Source: Hydrogenophaga sp.
GTDB taxonomy: Bacteria; Pseudomonadota; Gammaproteobacteria; Burkholderiales; Burkholderiaceae_C
Direction of reading: 5' to 3'
Length of the DNA stretch: 64,000 nucleotides
Assembly (NCBI RefSeq): GCF_030158645.1
Contig: NZ_JAOASO010000023.1
Location: 18,119 to 82,118, forward strand
Position numbers and translations under genes: made by a program
Part shown: positions 44,431 to 53,331 of the stretch, in pieces
How positions within the stretch are numbered: position 1 is the stretch's first letter
Layout: each line of letters opens with the position of its first letter
The notes under the pieces: generated by a model
The model's database searches: none
What the model saw: only the letters and a program-made list of their open reading frames with translations
What the model was told of the DNA's origin: nothing

Positions 44431-46146
44431 TCAGGAGCCAGACGGCGATCGGTCTTTTGACGAGGCGGGATCGGCTGGTCGCGCCACATGGTCGATGCCC
44501 CGGGTCTCGCGGGCGCCGGGCGCATCGAAGGCATTCAACAACACCGCAGTGAGGGCCGGCATGCTGCCCATCGACGTGGGCGGCGGGGTGAGTCCCGCCA
44601 CGAAACCGCTGCCCAGCAAGCGCTGCAGCCAGGCCGCATCGTCACTGATCACGTGCACCGGCACGTCCCAGGACGCTCCCCGCCCGCTCACCAGGGCCGG
44701 TGGCTGGTGATCGCCCACGATCACCATCACCATGGGGCGAGGCGCCCGTTGACGCAGGTAGTCGGCCATCCACGCGTGCTGGTAGCGCATGCCTTCCAGG
44801 TACTGGGGCCAGGGTTGGATCAACGACCCCGTGGCGGGCGCTGTGGCCACGCCGGCAAACGCGTCGGGCCGGGTCAACGAGGCCCAGTCGTTCACGAAGG
44901 GCGCGATCGGGTGAAACGGCGCATGGGTGCTGGTGGTGGCGAACACGGCGAAGCGCGGCTGGCGCGGCGCGGTGCGCTCGAGTTCCTGCGCCTGCAGCAG
45001 CGCCATCGCCGCCTGGTCGGGGATGCGCCAGTAGCCGAAGTCGGGTCCCCGATAGCCGATGCCGGCGTCGTCGGCCAAGCGATCGAAGCCGTAGAACGCG
45101 CCCTCGGGCCAGGGCTGCTTGAGGCCGGGCATCCAGCCGACCGTGCGGTAGCCGTGGCGGGCGAAGTGGCTCACGAGGGTGGGTCGCTGGCTGGTCATCA
45201 GCAGGTCGTGGTCGGCGGGGTCGGCGGTGTCCACACCACTGAGCAGCGCGGCGTGGGAGAGCCAGGACGAGCCGCCGAAGGTGGGTGCGGTGACGCGCGC
45301 CGAGACCACAAAGCGTCCGCTGGCGTCGATGGCCTGCGCCAGCTCGGCGCGCGGCCCGGCCAGCGCGGCAGCCTGGCGGGCGTCGTCGAAGGTGATGGCG
45401 CCGTAGGACTCGGCAAACACCAGCAACACGTCGGCGGGACCGTTGGCACCCACCAGGCCGGACAGGTCACCGTCGAACCGGGGGCTGGGTCCCAGCGCCG
45501 CCCGCGCCCTCCCCGGCAGCCACACCTGGGCCAGCAGCTGGCCCTGCTTCAACAGCGTCGGGGTGACGGGCAACGAGAAGAACCAGCGCGTGTCACGCTG
45601 GTCGGGCACGTACGCGGCAAAGCTGAGCGCACAAGCGCCCACGCCGGACAGCAGCCACGGCCGGGGACGGGTCCACACCAGGCAGCCCGCGAGCAAACCG
45701 ATGGACCCGCGCACCACCAGCGCGAGCACCAGACCACCCACCAGCAGCGCGAAGATCGCTGCGGCCACTTGCCAGCCCGGCATCGCCTGCGCCGCCACCC
45801 GGAGCAATTCGCCCGCGTGACGCCCGTCCCAGTACACATTGACCGGGCGCCCCATCACGGCGGGCGCGGTGACGTTGGCGTAGCGCACCAGCACCAAGGC
45901 CACGAAGCCAGCGGTGCAAACCCAGGCAGCGCGAGACGAGAGGCCACCGCGCCAGGCCACCCAGGCCATCAACGCCACCATGCCCATACATAGCTCGAAC
46001 GACAGGCGCGGCATGTAGGCCACGCCGAAACCCGGCCAGCGGTTCTCGAAGGTGAGCAGGGTGTTGAGCAGCCCGAAGGCCAGGGCAAACCGCAGCAGCC
46101 AGCCCGACGCCGACGGCGGCGCCGCCCGCGGCGGTGCGAACCTCAC
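44431..46146 (-). CDS. Sulfatase/phosphoethanolamine-transferase-like membrane enzyme
   Basis: A 571-residue protein with about five membrane segments in its first 180 residues and an alkaline-phosphatase-fold domain after about residue 230 (Val-Leu-Leu-Val-Phe-Ala-Glu-Ser-Tyr-Gly, where Glu is a usual metal ligand; later Gly-Asp-His-Gln-Pro-Pro). The layout is that of LTA synthase/phosphoethanolamine transferase relatives that modify envelope glycans or lipids. The nucleophile is probably within Pro-Thr-Phe-Gly-Gly-Ser-Ser-Trp, but the substrate is unknown. It overlaps the YceI gene start-to-stop by 4 bases. Confidence 0.75.
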   Translation of the reverse strand: MRFAPPRAAPPSASGWLLRFALAFGLLNTLLTFENRWPGFGVAYMPRLSFELCMGMVALMAWVAWRGGLSSRAAWVCTAGFVALVLVRYANVTAPAVMGRPVNVYWDGRHAGELLRVAAQAMPGWQVAAAIFALLVGGLVLALVVRGSIGLLAGCLVWTRPRPWLLSGVGACALSFAAYVPDQRDTRWFFSLPVTPTLLKQGQLLAQVWLPGRARAALGPSPRFDGDLSGLVGANGPADVLLVFAESYGAITFDDARQAAALAGPRAELAQAIDASGRFVVSARVTAPTFGGSSWLSHAALLSGVDTADPADHDLLMTSQRPTLVSHFARHGYRTVGWMPGLKQPWPEGAFYGFDRLADDAGIGYRGPDFGYWRIPDQAAMALLQAQELERTAPRQPRFAVFATTSTHAPFHPIAPFVNDWASLTRPDAFAGVATAPATGSLIQPWPQYLEGMRYQHAWMADYLRQRAPRPMVMVIVGDHQPPALVSGRGASWDVPVHVISDDAAWLQRLLGSGFVAGLTPPPTSMGSMPALTAVLLNAFDAPGARETRGIDHVARPADPASSKDRSPSGS

Positions 46147-46757
46147 TTGCGCACGGCCTCGAATTCAATGATGAGCGGGATGTCGTCACCGACCCAGCCG
46201 TTGGCCACCGCGTAGTTCATGCCGTAGGCACTGCGCTTGAAACTGCCGCGCGCGGACACGCCCATCACATAGGGCTTGCCCAGCGGTCCGCCCAGGGGCG
46301 ACTCGGCGCTCTTGTTCCAGGTGGCTTGCAAGGTGAGCGGTTGGGACTTGCCCAGCAATTCGAGCTGCCCGCCGATGTCGAAGGTTTTGTCGCCGGTGCG
46401 CTTGGCGCTGGTGGCGGTGAACACCATCTTGGGAAACTCACCGCTGTTGAGGAAGTCCGGGCCTTTGAGGTGGTCGTCGCGCTTGCGCTGGTTGCTGAAC
46501 ACGCTGGCGGTTTCCACCTCGATGCGCACTTCCGAGAGCGTGGCCGTGGCTTCGTCGAAGCGGTAGCTGCCGCGCGCGGAGCGGAACAGGCCCAGCACCT
46601 TGGCGTAGCCGATGTGGTCGACCAGGAAGGCCACGGTGGTGTGGTCGGGGTCGAGTTCGTAGCGGGCGACCTGGGCGTGGGCGGTGCCGATCAGCAGCGG
46701 GGCACTGGCCGCGAACGCTGCCCAGGTGAGGGCGGTTTTCAAGAGGGTGACACGCAT
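46143..46757 (-). CDS. YceI-family periplasmic protein
   Basis: A 204-residue protein with a signal peptide (about 1-28, ending Ala-His-Ala) and a YceI lipocalin-like barrel: Tyr-Glu-Leu-Asp-Pro-Asp-His-Thr-Thr-Val-Ala-Phe, then the Asp-Phe-Leu-Asn region and the Phe-Lys-Arg-Ser-Ala-Tyr-Gly-Met motif. YceI proteins bind polyisoprenoid lipids. The gene sits 3 bases after the CDP-alcohol phosphotransferase gene, which suggests shared lipid-linked metabolism. Confidence 0.9.
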   Translation of the reverse strand: MRVTLLKTALTWAAFAASAPLLIGTAHAQVARYELDPDHTTVAFLVDHIGYAKVLGLFRSARGSYRFDEATATLSEVRIEVETASVFSNQRKRDDHLKGPDFLNSGEFPKMVFTATSAKRTGDKTFDIGGQLELLGKSQPLTLQATWNKSAESPLGGPLGKPYVMGVSARGSFKRSAYGMNYAVANGWVGDDIPLIIEFEAVRK

Positions 46758-46760
46758 GGT

Positions 46761-47570
46761 TCAGGTCTCCGGTGGGGTGGGGCGCTGCCGCGCCAGGGTT
46801 CGCACGTCGATGGCGAAGGACAGGGTCAACAAGGCCAGGCTGACCGCGGCCAGCGCACTGGCCAGCGCCGGCGGCACGATGGGGCCCAGGCAGACGATGA
46901 GCGTGGTGATCTGCACCACGCACACCGTCTGGCGGCGCTTGCTGGGCTGCAAGGGACCATTCAACCAGGGCCAGACCAAGGCCGCCGCCACGAAGGCGTA
47001 GCGCATGAGCCCGCTGGCGAGAATCCAGGGCCCGGCCTGGCCGGCCTGCACCACCAGCGCACACAGGACCAGGGTGAATGCAGCGTCGGTTTCCATGTCG
47101 AAGCGCGCGCCGAAGGCACTGGCCAGGCCGCTGCGCCGCGCCAGTGCCCCGTCCACCGCGTCGAGCAGTGCGGTGAGCGTGGCCGCGACCACCAGCCACC
47201 ACGCGGCAGTGGGCACGGCCGCCAGCGGGGTGCGGGGAAAAGCCTCGCCCACCAGCGCGGCCATCAAGGCCATGGCCCCCAGGCGGGCCAGCGTCACCCG
47301 GTTGGCGGGGCCAAAGCGGGCGTGGGGATGCGTGCCCAGCGCGCGCCAGACCAGGCAGGCACCGAAGGCAAACACCAGCAGGGCCTTGGCCGCGAAGTCC
47401 CATCCCAAGCCCGCGGCACTGGCCATCGTCAGGGCCATGAGCAGCACCAGCGCGGCGACCGCCAAGAGATCGCGCGCAGCATCGCGCGCCAGGCCTTGGC
47501 GGTCTGCGATGTCCTGTCGGGGCTGGGGCGTAAAGGCTGGGCTGCCTGCGGTTTTCATCGTCTGCAACAT
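46761..47570 (-). CDS. CDP-alcohol phosphatidyltransferase family protein
   Basis: A 269-residue membrane enzyme with about seven hydrophobic segments. The family motif Asp-Gly-x2-Ala-Arg-x8-Gly-x3-Asp-x3-Asp is present near residues 132-155 (Asp-Ala-Val-Asp-Gly-Ala-Leu-Ala-Arg, then Gly-Ala-Arg-Phe-Asp-Met-Glu-Thr-Asp). These enzymes join a CDP-activated alcohol or diacylglycerol to a second alcohol. It is divergent from the MDR dehydrogenase gene with a 70-base shared promoter region and heads a leftward operon with the YceI and sulfatase-like genes. Confidence 0.88.
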   Translation of the reverse strand: MLQTMKTAGSPAFTPQPRQDIADRQGLARDAARDLLAVAALVLLMALTMASAAGLGWDFAAKALLVFAFGACLVWRALGTHPHARFGPANRVTLARLGAMALMAALVGEAFPRTPLAAVPTAAWWLVVAATLTALLDAVDGALARRSGLASAFGARFDMETDAAFTLVLCALVVQAGQAGPWILASGLMRYAFVAAALVWPWLNGPLQPSKRRQTVCVVQITTLIVCLGPIVPPALASALAAVSLALLTLSFAIDVRTLARQRPTPPET

Positions 47571-47640
47571 AAGATGGGCTGCCGGTCGCGTTGATCATGG
47601 CACGCACGACCTGTCTGACACGGCATATCCCTTTTCGTTC

Positions 47641-48636
47641 ATGGCCTCCGCTTCACCCGCCCACATCACCGCTCGCGCCTGCTGGACCGTGGCGCCCGGC
47701 CGCGCCGAGATCCGCGAAGAAACACTGCCGCCGCTGGCCGACGGCGAGGTGCGTGTGCGCACCCTGCACACCGGTGTGAGCCGGGGCACTGAAGGCCTGG
47801 TGTTTCGGGGCGAGGTGCCCGCCAGCGAGGCACAGCGCATGCGCGCGCCGTTCCAGGTGGGTGACTTCCCGGGTCCGGTGAAATACGGCTACGTCAACGT
47901 GGGTGTGGTCGAGGCCGGCCCCGCCGATCTGCTGGGCCGTGCCGTGTTCTGCCTGTACCCGCACCAGACCGTGTTCCAGGTGCAGGCCCACGCCGTGGTG
48001 CCCTTGCCGGACGGCGTTCCGCCCGCGCGCGCCGTGCTGGCGGCCAACCTGGAAACCGCCATCAACGCGCTGTGGGACGCCTCACCGCGCCTGGGCGACC
48101 GCATCACCGTGGTCGGCGGCGGCACGCTGGGCCTGCTGGTGGCCTGGCTGGCGGCGCGGCTGCCGGGCTGCGAGGTGCAGGTGGTCGACACCGAGTCCGG
48201 CCGCGCCGACGTGGCCCGGGCACTCGGTGCCGGCTTCGCCCTGCCGGGCGACGCGCGGGCCGAAGCCGATCTGGTGGTGCACACCAGCGGCCAGGGTGCG
48301 GGCCTGGCCACGGCGCTGCGGCTCGCCGCTTTTGAGGCCACCGTGCTCGAACTCAGCTGGTACGGCAGCCGATCCATCAGCGTGCCGCTGGGTGAGGCTT
48401 TCCACTCCCAGCGCCTCACACTCAAAAGCTCGCAAGTTGGCCAGGTGGCCACCGCGCAGCGCGGACGCTGGAGTCACCGCCGACGCGTTGAACTCGCGTT
48501 GTCCCTGCTCACCGACCCGGTGCTGGACCGCCTGATCACGCACAGCGCACCGTTTCATGAACTGCCGACCGTGCTGGAGCGCCTCTCAACCGGCGCTGCC
48601 GACACGCTCTGCCACCGCATCGACCACCCCATCTGA
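47641..48636 (+). CDS. MDR-family dehydrogenase, BchC-like, first gene of an unknown pathway
   Basis: A 331-residue medium-chain dehydrogenase. The nucleotide fold is Val-Val-Gly-Gly-Gly-Thr-Leu-Gly-Leu (near 157-165). In the catalytic domain the usual zinc Cys is replaced: the segment reads Thr-Gly-Val-Ser-Arg-Gly-Thr-Glu, resembling the bacteriochlorophyllide dehydrogenase BchC subfamily rather than classical zinc enzymes. No photosynthesis genes are here. The four-gene rightward run it begins is very tight (18 bases, then two 4-base overlaps), implying one transcript. Confidence 0.82.
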   Translation: MASASPAHITARACWTVAPGRAEIREETLPPLADGEVRVRTLHTGVSRGTEGLVFRGEVPASEAQRMRAPFQVGDFPGPVKYGYVNVGVVEAGPADLLGRAVFCLYPHQTVFQVQAHAVVPLPDGVPPARAVLAANLETAINALWDASPRLGDRITVVGGGTLGLLVAWLAARLPGCEVQVVDTESGRADVARALGAGFALPGDARAEADLVVHTSGQGAGLATALRLAAFEATVLELSWYGSRSISVPLGEAFHSQRLTLKSSQVGQVATAQRGRWSHRRRVELALSLLTDPVLDRLITHSAPFHELPTVLERLSTGAADTLCHRIDHPI

Positions 48637-48654
48637 AGAAAAGAGAACCCCACC

Positions 48655-49089
48655 ATGTACGCCGTCAACGTCAGAGACCATTTCATGATCGCCCACAGTT
48701 TCCAGGGCGCCGTGTTCGGCCCCGCGCAGCGCATGCACGGCGCCACCTATGTGGTCGACCTGGAGCTGCGCCGCGAGGCGTTGGACGCCGACGGCATCGT
48801 GGTCGACATCGGCCTGGCCACGCAGGTGCTGCGCGAAGAACTCGCCTCGCTCAACTTCCGCAACCTCGACGAAGAGCCGCAGTTCAAGGGCCGCAACACC
48901 ACCACCGAATTCCTGGCCCGCCTGATCTTCGACCGCGTGGCCGCGCGCATGGCCGCGGGTGCGCTGGGCGCCAACGCCTTGCCGTCGGCCGGTTCGGCCG
49001 GCGTGCAGCACATCCGTGTGACCTTGAACGAATCGCACGTGGCGTGGGCCTCTTATGAAGGCGCTGTGCCGGTGCGCGCAACCGCGTGA
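48655..49089 (+). CDS. 6-pyruvoyl-tetrahydropterin synthase/QueD-fold protein with altered active site
   Basis: A 144-residue protein of the PTPS/QueD family by overall pattern: Ile-Ala-His14-Ser-Phe, Met-His28-Gly-Ala30-Thr-Tyr, the Thr-Thr-Thr-Glu85-Phe-Leu-Ala helix start, and Asn-Glu126-Ser near the end. In QueD the zinc is held by three His and a Cys acts four residues before the second His. Here the third zinc His is Ala30 and the Cys position is Ala24, while the catalytic Asp-His pair region reads Asn-Phe. It therefore probably does not perform the PTPS or QueD reaction. The start ATG has GAGAA before it. Confidence 0.75.
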   Translation: MYAVNVRDHFMIAHSFQGAVFGPAQRMHGATYVVDLELRREALDADGIVVDIGLATQVLREELASLNFRNLDEEPQFKGRNTTTEFLARLIFDRVAARMAAGALGANALPSAGSAGVQHIRVTLNESHVAWASYEGAVPVRATA

Positions 49090-50150
49090 GCGCCTTGCCA
49101 GGCCAGCGCGCCTGCTGCTTTTTGATCCCGGGTGACTGGAACACACCCACCGGTGGCTACACCTACGACCGCCGGCTGGTGTTGGCCCTGCGCGCAACCG
49201 GCTGGCGGGTTGACGTGTGGTCGCTCGGTGGCACCTGGCCGCTCCCCGACGCGGTGGCGCTGGCCGCCGCCGAAGAGAAGGTGGCCTCGCTGGCCGATGG
49301 CACGCTGGTGGTGGCCGATGGCCTGGCCTTCGGAGCCCTGGGCTCGGTGGTGGCGCTGCACGCGGCGCGCCTTCGCTGGGTCGCGCTGGTGCACCATCCG
49401 CTGCACCTGGAAACCGGTTTGCTGGACGACGCGCGTCGGCACCTGCTGGACGAAGAGACACGGGCACTGCGGCATGCACACTCGGTGGTGGTGACCAGCC
49501 CGAGCACCGCGCTGGATGTGGCCGCCATGGGCGTGCCCCCCGCACGGATCGCCGTGGTGGAGCCCGGCACCGACCGCGTGAAATCCGCCTCGACGCGCGC
49601 CCAACGCCACGGGCCGCTGCGCCTGCTGTGTGTCGCCACGCTCACCGCCCGCAAAGGCCACGCGCTGCTGCTGCAGGCGCTGGCCGGATTGACCCACCTG
49701 GACTGGACGCTGCACAACGTCGGCACCGCCACGCGCGACCCGGACACCGCGACCCGACTGCAGACCCAGGCCGCACCGCTGGGCGAGCGTGTGCAATGGC
49801 ACGGGGAGGTGGATGCGCAGGCGCTGATCGACCACTTCGCCGCGGCCGACGTGTTCGTGCTGGCCTCGCTGCACGAAGGCTTCGGCATGGTGATCACCGA
49901 AGCCCTGGCGCACGGACTGCCGGTGGTGGCCAGCAACGCCGGAGCGCTCGCGCAGACACTGCCCACCGAGGCCGGCCTTCAAGTGCCGGCCGGTGAGGTG
50001 GCGCCGCTGCAGGCTGCGCTGGCGCAGGTGCTGTCCGATGCCGCGTTGCGAGAGCGCCTGGCGGCGGGTGCGCGGGCAGCCGCCGCGCGCCTGCCGACCT
50101 GGCCCACGCAGGCGGCCCGGTTTGCGACGGTGTTGGAGGGCGCCGAATGA
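49086..50150 (+). CDS. Glycosyltransferase family 4 protein
   Basis: A 354-residue GT-B glycosyltransferase with GTG start overlapping the previous stop by 4 bases. It has the Gly-Gly-Tyr-Thr-Tyr-Asp sugar-acceptor loop near residue 23 and the GT4 donor motif [11 protein letters not shown] (near 259-269). Arg-Lys-Gly-His precedes it, as usual for the phosphate-binding segment. The sugar and acceptor are unknown. Its position inside the dehydrogenase/PTPS-like/methyltransferase run suggests glycosylation of the pathway product. Confidence 0.88.
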   Translation: MSALPGQRACCFLIPGDWNTPTGGYTYDRRLVLALRATGWRVDVWSLGGTWPLPDAVALAAAEEKVASLADGTLVVADGLAFGALGSVVALHAARLRWVALVHHPLHLETGLLDDARRHLLDEETRALRHAHSVVVTSPSTALDVAAMGVPPARIAVVEPGTDRVKSASTRAQRHGPLRLLCVATLTARKGHALLLQALAGLTHLDWTLHNVGTATRDPDTATRLQTQAAPLGERVQWHGEVDAQALIDHFAAADVFVLASLHEGFGMVITEALAHGLPVVASNAGALAQTLPTEAGLQVPAGEVAPLQAALAQVLSDAALRERLAAGARAAAARLPTWPTQAARFATVLEGAE

Positions 50151-51043
50151 GCACGGCGACCTTCAGTGCCGACTGGCTCCAGATGCGCGAGCCCTTCGAC
50201 GCCGCAGCGCGCAGCGCCGCAGCCATGGAGCTCCAGCTGGAGAAGCGGCTGGCCTCGCTGCGATCGTCTCCGACCCGACCCCTGCGCGTGATCGACCTGG
50301 CCTGCGGCACCGGCGCCAACCTGCGCTGGCTGGCGCCCCGGCTGGGCGGCGCGCAGCAATGGCTGGTGGTGGACCACGACGCGGATTTGCTGCATTGCTG
50401 GCCCGAACGCCTGGCGGCGGTGGAGGGCGCCCACACGGGCAGCGACGCGGGCCTGCATGAGCCGTTGTCCTTCGCCGGCCCGGGTTTTGAGATCGGCATC
50501 GTGCGGCAACCGATGGATCTGATGGCGGGCCTGGAAACCTTGCCCTGGCACGCGGCCGATCTGGTCACCGCCTCGGCCTTGCTCGACCTCGTGGGCACCG
50601 CCTGGCTGCACCGGCTGGTGGCGGCCAGCGCGGCGTCGGGCGTCGCTTTGCTCATGAGCCTGAATGTGGATGGCCGTCATGGGTGGACGCCCGAAGACCC
50701 GGCAGACGCCACCGTGGACAGGTTGTTTGCGGAACACCAGCGGCAGGACAAGGGCCTGGGACTCGCGTTGGGGTCGCAGGCGGTGGCCGTGTTGCGGCGG
50801 GCACTGGAAGCAGCGGGCTACCGGGTGTTCACGGCCAGCAGCGACTGGTGGGTGGACGGCGGCGCGGGCCCGCAAGCCCAGGCCATGCAAGGCGCGTTGA
50901 TCGAGGGCATGGCACAGGCGGCCCAAGAACAGTCACGGGCGTCAGCCACAACAGTGGGGGCCTGGCGGCGCCGGCGCCTGGCCCTGGCACCGCAAGGCCA
51001 ACTGCGCGTGGGCCACATCGACTTGCTGGCCCTCCCCGGCTAG
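50147..51043 (+). CDS. SAM-dependent methyltransferase of the unknown pathway
   Basis: A 298-residue class I methyltransferase. Motif I is Val-Ile-Asp-Leu-Ala-Cys-Gly-Thr-Gly-Ala-Asn (near 47-57), followed by a motif II acidic residue (Val-Val-Asp-His-Asp). The C-terminal half is less typical. It overlaps the glycosyltransferase start and ends 4 bases into the convergent reductase gene. The substrate is unknown. Confidence 0.85.
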   Translation: MSTATFSADWLQMREPFDAAARSAAAMELQLEKRLASLRSSPTRPLRVIDLACGTGANLRWLAPRLGGAQQWLVVDHDADLLHCWPERLAAVEGAHTGSDAGLHEPLSFAGPGFEIGIVRQPMDLMAGLETLPWHAADLVTASALLDLVGTAWLHRLVAASAASGVALLMSLNVDGRHGWTPEDPADATVDRLFAEHQRQDKGLGLALGSQAVAVLRRALEAAGYRVFTASSDWWVDGGAGPQAQAMQGALIEGMAQAAQEQSRASATTVGAWRRRRLALAPQGQLRVGHIDLLALPG

Positions 51044-51960
51044 GACGAACGCAGCTCCAGGTCCCAGAGCATGTCTTCGCCCAGCGCGACCGTGCGGGCG
51101 CGGGGCCGGGGACAGTCGGCCATCACCGCGTGGGCAGGCGCCTGCAAGCCGCGGCGCCCATTGCCGATGAGCACGGGCGCCACCACCAGGTGCAAACGGT
51201 CCAGCGCGCCGGCGGTGAAAAACCGGGAGACGGTGATCCCCCCCCCTTCAACAAACAGCAGGCGCAAGCCGCGCTGCGCCAGCGCCGCCACCACCTTCTG
51301 TGGGTGGTAGGCGCCTGTGCTGTCGTTGACCAGAAGACCGGCGACCGCCACCACCTCGGCCCGCGCAGGCGCCTGCCGGAGGCGTGAGCGCGCTTGCTCG
51401 GCATGCTGGCTGTCACACACCCACAGGGTCGGCGCCTGGCCATCGCGAAACACGCGCGACAGCCCGTCCAGCCGGGCGGTGGGGTCCAGCACCACCCGCA
51501 CCGGCTGTGGCCCGGGCACCCGGCGGGTGGTGAGTTGCGGGTTGTCGATGGCCACCGTGCCGGCGCCCACCAGCACGGCATCGCACAGCGCACGCAGGCG
51601 GTGCAGGTGCAGCAGGCAATGCGGTCCGTTGACGTAGTACGAGTCGCCCGTGAGTGTGGCGACGAAGCCGTCCAGGCTTTGTCCCAGCTGGGCCACCACC
51701 CAGGGTCCGTGGCCGCGAGGGCCGCGCTGGCGCGCGCGCGCATCGAGCAAAGGTTTGTACAGCTCGAACAAGGCGCAGGCTTGCGCGCTGATCGACTCAT
51801 CGATCCACCAGCCGTGGTCGGGCCGGTGGTTCAGCTGCGGGGTGGGTGCGCCATCGCGAGCGCGCAGCATGCGCAGCCACAGCGGGGCCCAATCGTCCGG
51901 AACATCACTGACGGGTTCGAGTGCCGAAGGGGAGAGAAGGGCTTGCACAGACGCGACCAT
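51040..51960 (-). CDS. RibD C-terminal-type reductase
   Basis: A 306-residue protein whose second half (about 105-300) is the RibD C-terminal/dihydrofolate-reductase-like domain: Gln-Ser-Leu-Asp-Gly-Phe-Val-Ala, Val-Gly-Ala-Gly-Thr-Val-Ala-Ile-Asp-Asn-Pro, and the late Val-Glu-Gly-Gly-Gly motif for NADPH. No deaminase domain is present, so it is a stand-alone pyrimidine or pterin-type reductase. Convergence on the methyltransferase gene with overlapping stops places it in the same functional group (inference). Confidence 0.82.
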   Translation of the reverse strand: MVASVQALLSPSALEPVSDVPDDWAPLWLRMLRARDGAPTPQLNHRPDHGWWIDESISAQACALFELYKPLLDARARQRGPRGHGPWVVAQLGQSLDGFVATLTGDSYYVNGPHCLLHLHRLRALCDAVLVGAGTVAIDNPQLTTRRVPGPQPVRVVLDPTARLDGLSRVFRDGQAPTLWVCDSQHAEQARSRLRQAPARAEVVAVAGLLVNDSTGAYHPQKVVAALAQRGLRLLFVEGGGITVSRFFTAGALDRLHLVVAPVLIGNGRRGLQAPAHAVMADCPRPRARTVALGEDMLWDLELRSS

Positions 51961-52042
51961 CAAACCATCATCGCATCGCCATCCCGATGCGCGCGCCAAT
52001 CCCGGAAAACCCCTCGACTTGACGAACGGTCCATTTGAAACC

Positions 52043-52609
52043 CTATTTCCACTGGGGCGCGTAGTAGGGGTCGTCGGAGCCGGCTCCGTCCGCTGCGCCG
52101 GGCGCAGCCCCCGGCAGCCAGGCCAGACACAGCGCAATGCCGATGCCGGTGAGCAGCAAGGGCAGCAACGACACGGGAGACGCCGACACGGCGCGCCAGG
52201 CCCACAGCACCGCCACACCACACACCGTGGCCAGCATCAAGGCCAGCTGCGCCAGCAGCAACGAGCCACCGAGCGCACCCCAGGCGGCCAGTCCGAAGGC
52301 GGCGAACGTCAGCGACAACGTGGCCAACAGGCCATTGCGCCGACCCATGGCCCGCGTCCCGGGCGCCTGCAGGGCGGTGGCCAGGGCGGCCAGCAGCGTG
52401 GTGGCAAGCGCAAGCCAGGGCAGCATCTGCGCGCGCGCAGCGACCGGCCAGCCGAACCCCGGCCAGACGGCCATGGCCAGCACGAGCCCGAGCGCGGCAC
52501 CCAGCGCCGCCCAGCGAAGACCCAGGGGACGCAGGAGTGCACTGATGGCGAACGCCAGCACGAAGGGCAGCACCAGGCTCTGAAACGCGGGGTGGTTCAT
52601 GAAAGACAT
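52043..52609 (-). CDS. Membrane protein of unknown function
   Basis: A 188-residue protein with about six hydrophobic segments, no recognisable domain and no charged motif of a known transporter. The start at 52609 gives a membrane protein from the first residues; ATG 52600 is also possible. It is divergent from the PaiB-like gene. It may be a small uncharacterised Burkholderiales family. Confidence 0.6.
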   Translation of the reverse strand: MSFMNHPAFQSLVLPFVLAFAISALLRPLGLRWAALGAALGLVLAMAVWPGFGWPVAARAQMLPWLALATTLLAALATALQAPGTRAMGRRNGLLATLSLTFAAFGLAAWGALGGSLLLAQLALMLATVCGVAVLWAWRAVSASPVSLLPLLLTGIGIALCLAWLPGAAPGAADGAGSDDPYYAPQWK

Positions 52610-52704
52610 GCGCGCATCATCCCACCGGCGCCCGGTTTTGCGGTGCGGGAATACACTGCGGCTCCCCCCAACGCCCGCCGAATCCACGCCCACCAGAGGC
52701 CGCC

Positions 52705-53331
52705 ATGTACCTGCCGCCACAGTTCGATGCCAAAGATCCCGCCATCGCCCGCGAACTCATGCGCGCGCACCCCTTCGCCAGCCTGGTCTCTACCGACGAC
52801 GAGGGCTTCCCATTCGTCACGCCGCTGCCGCTGCACCTGGTGGAAGAAGAGGGAGGCCTCACGCTGCTGGGCCATGTGGCCCGGCCCAACCCACACGCGG
52901 GCTTTTTGCGCCAGCGCAGCGCCGCCCTGGTGGTGTTTCAGGGCCCGCAGGCCTACATGACGCCGCGCGTCTACCCCGATCTCACCCGCGTCCCGACCTG
53001 GAGCTACCTCGCCGTGCACGCCCGGGTGCAGGTGACGTTCATCGAATCGTTCGACGACAAGGACCGGTTGCTCAAGCACCTGATCCACGACCACGACCCG
53101 GCCTACGACCCGCAGTGGCGTGCGCTGCCCGAGGACTACCAGCACAAGATGATGGGCGGCATCCACGCGTTCGAGCTGCGCGTGACCGAGCTGCAGTGCA
53201 AGGTCAAACTCAACCAGCACCGGCCCGAGTCGCATGCGGCCATGGTGGCGACCTACGACGCCGGCAACGAAAACGAGCGAGCCCTGGCCGGTTGGATGCG
53301 CCGCCTGGGCCTGACAGGGCAGGGCGCATGA
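52705..53331 (+). CDS. PaiB-like FMN-binding protein
   Basis: A 208-residue flavin-fold protein of the FMN-binding-2/PaiB family: Met-Tyr-Leu-Pro-Pro-Gln-Phe start, Pro-Phe-Ala-Ser-Leu-Val-Ser-Thr, Gly-His-Val-Ala-Arg-Pro-Asn-Pro, and the Lys-Leu-Asn-Gln-His-Arg end. In Bacillus PaiB is a regulator of degradative enzymes; in Proteobacteria the role is less clear. The next gene begins in its stop codon (ATGA), so they are co-translated. Confidence 0.88.
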   Translation: MYLPPQFDAKDPAIARELMRAHPFASLVSTDDEGFPFVTPLPLHLVEEEGGLTLLGHVARPNPHAGFLRQRSAALVVFQGPQAYMTPRVYPDLTRVPTWSYLAVHARVQVTFIESFDDKDRLLKHLIHDHDPAYDPQWRALPEDYQHKMMGGIHAFELRVTELQCKVKLNQHRPESHAAMVATYDAGNENERALAGWMRRLGLTGQGA

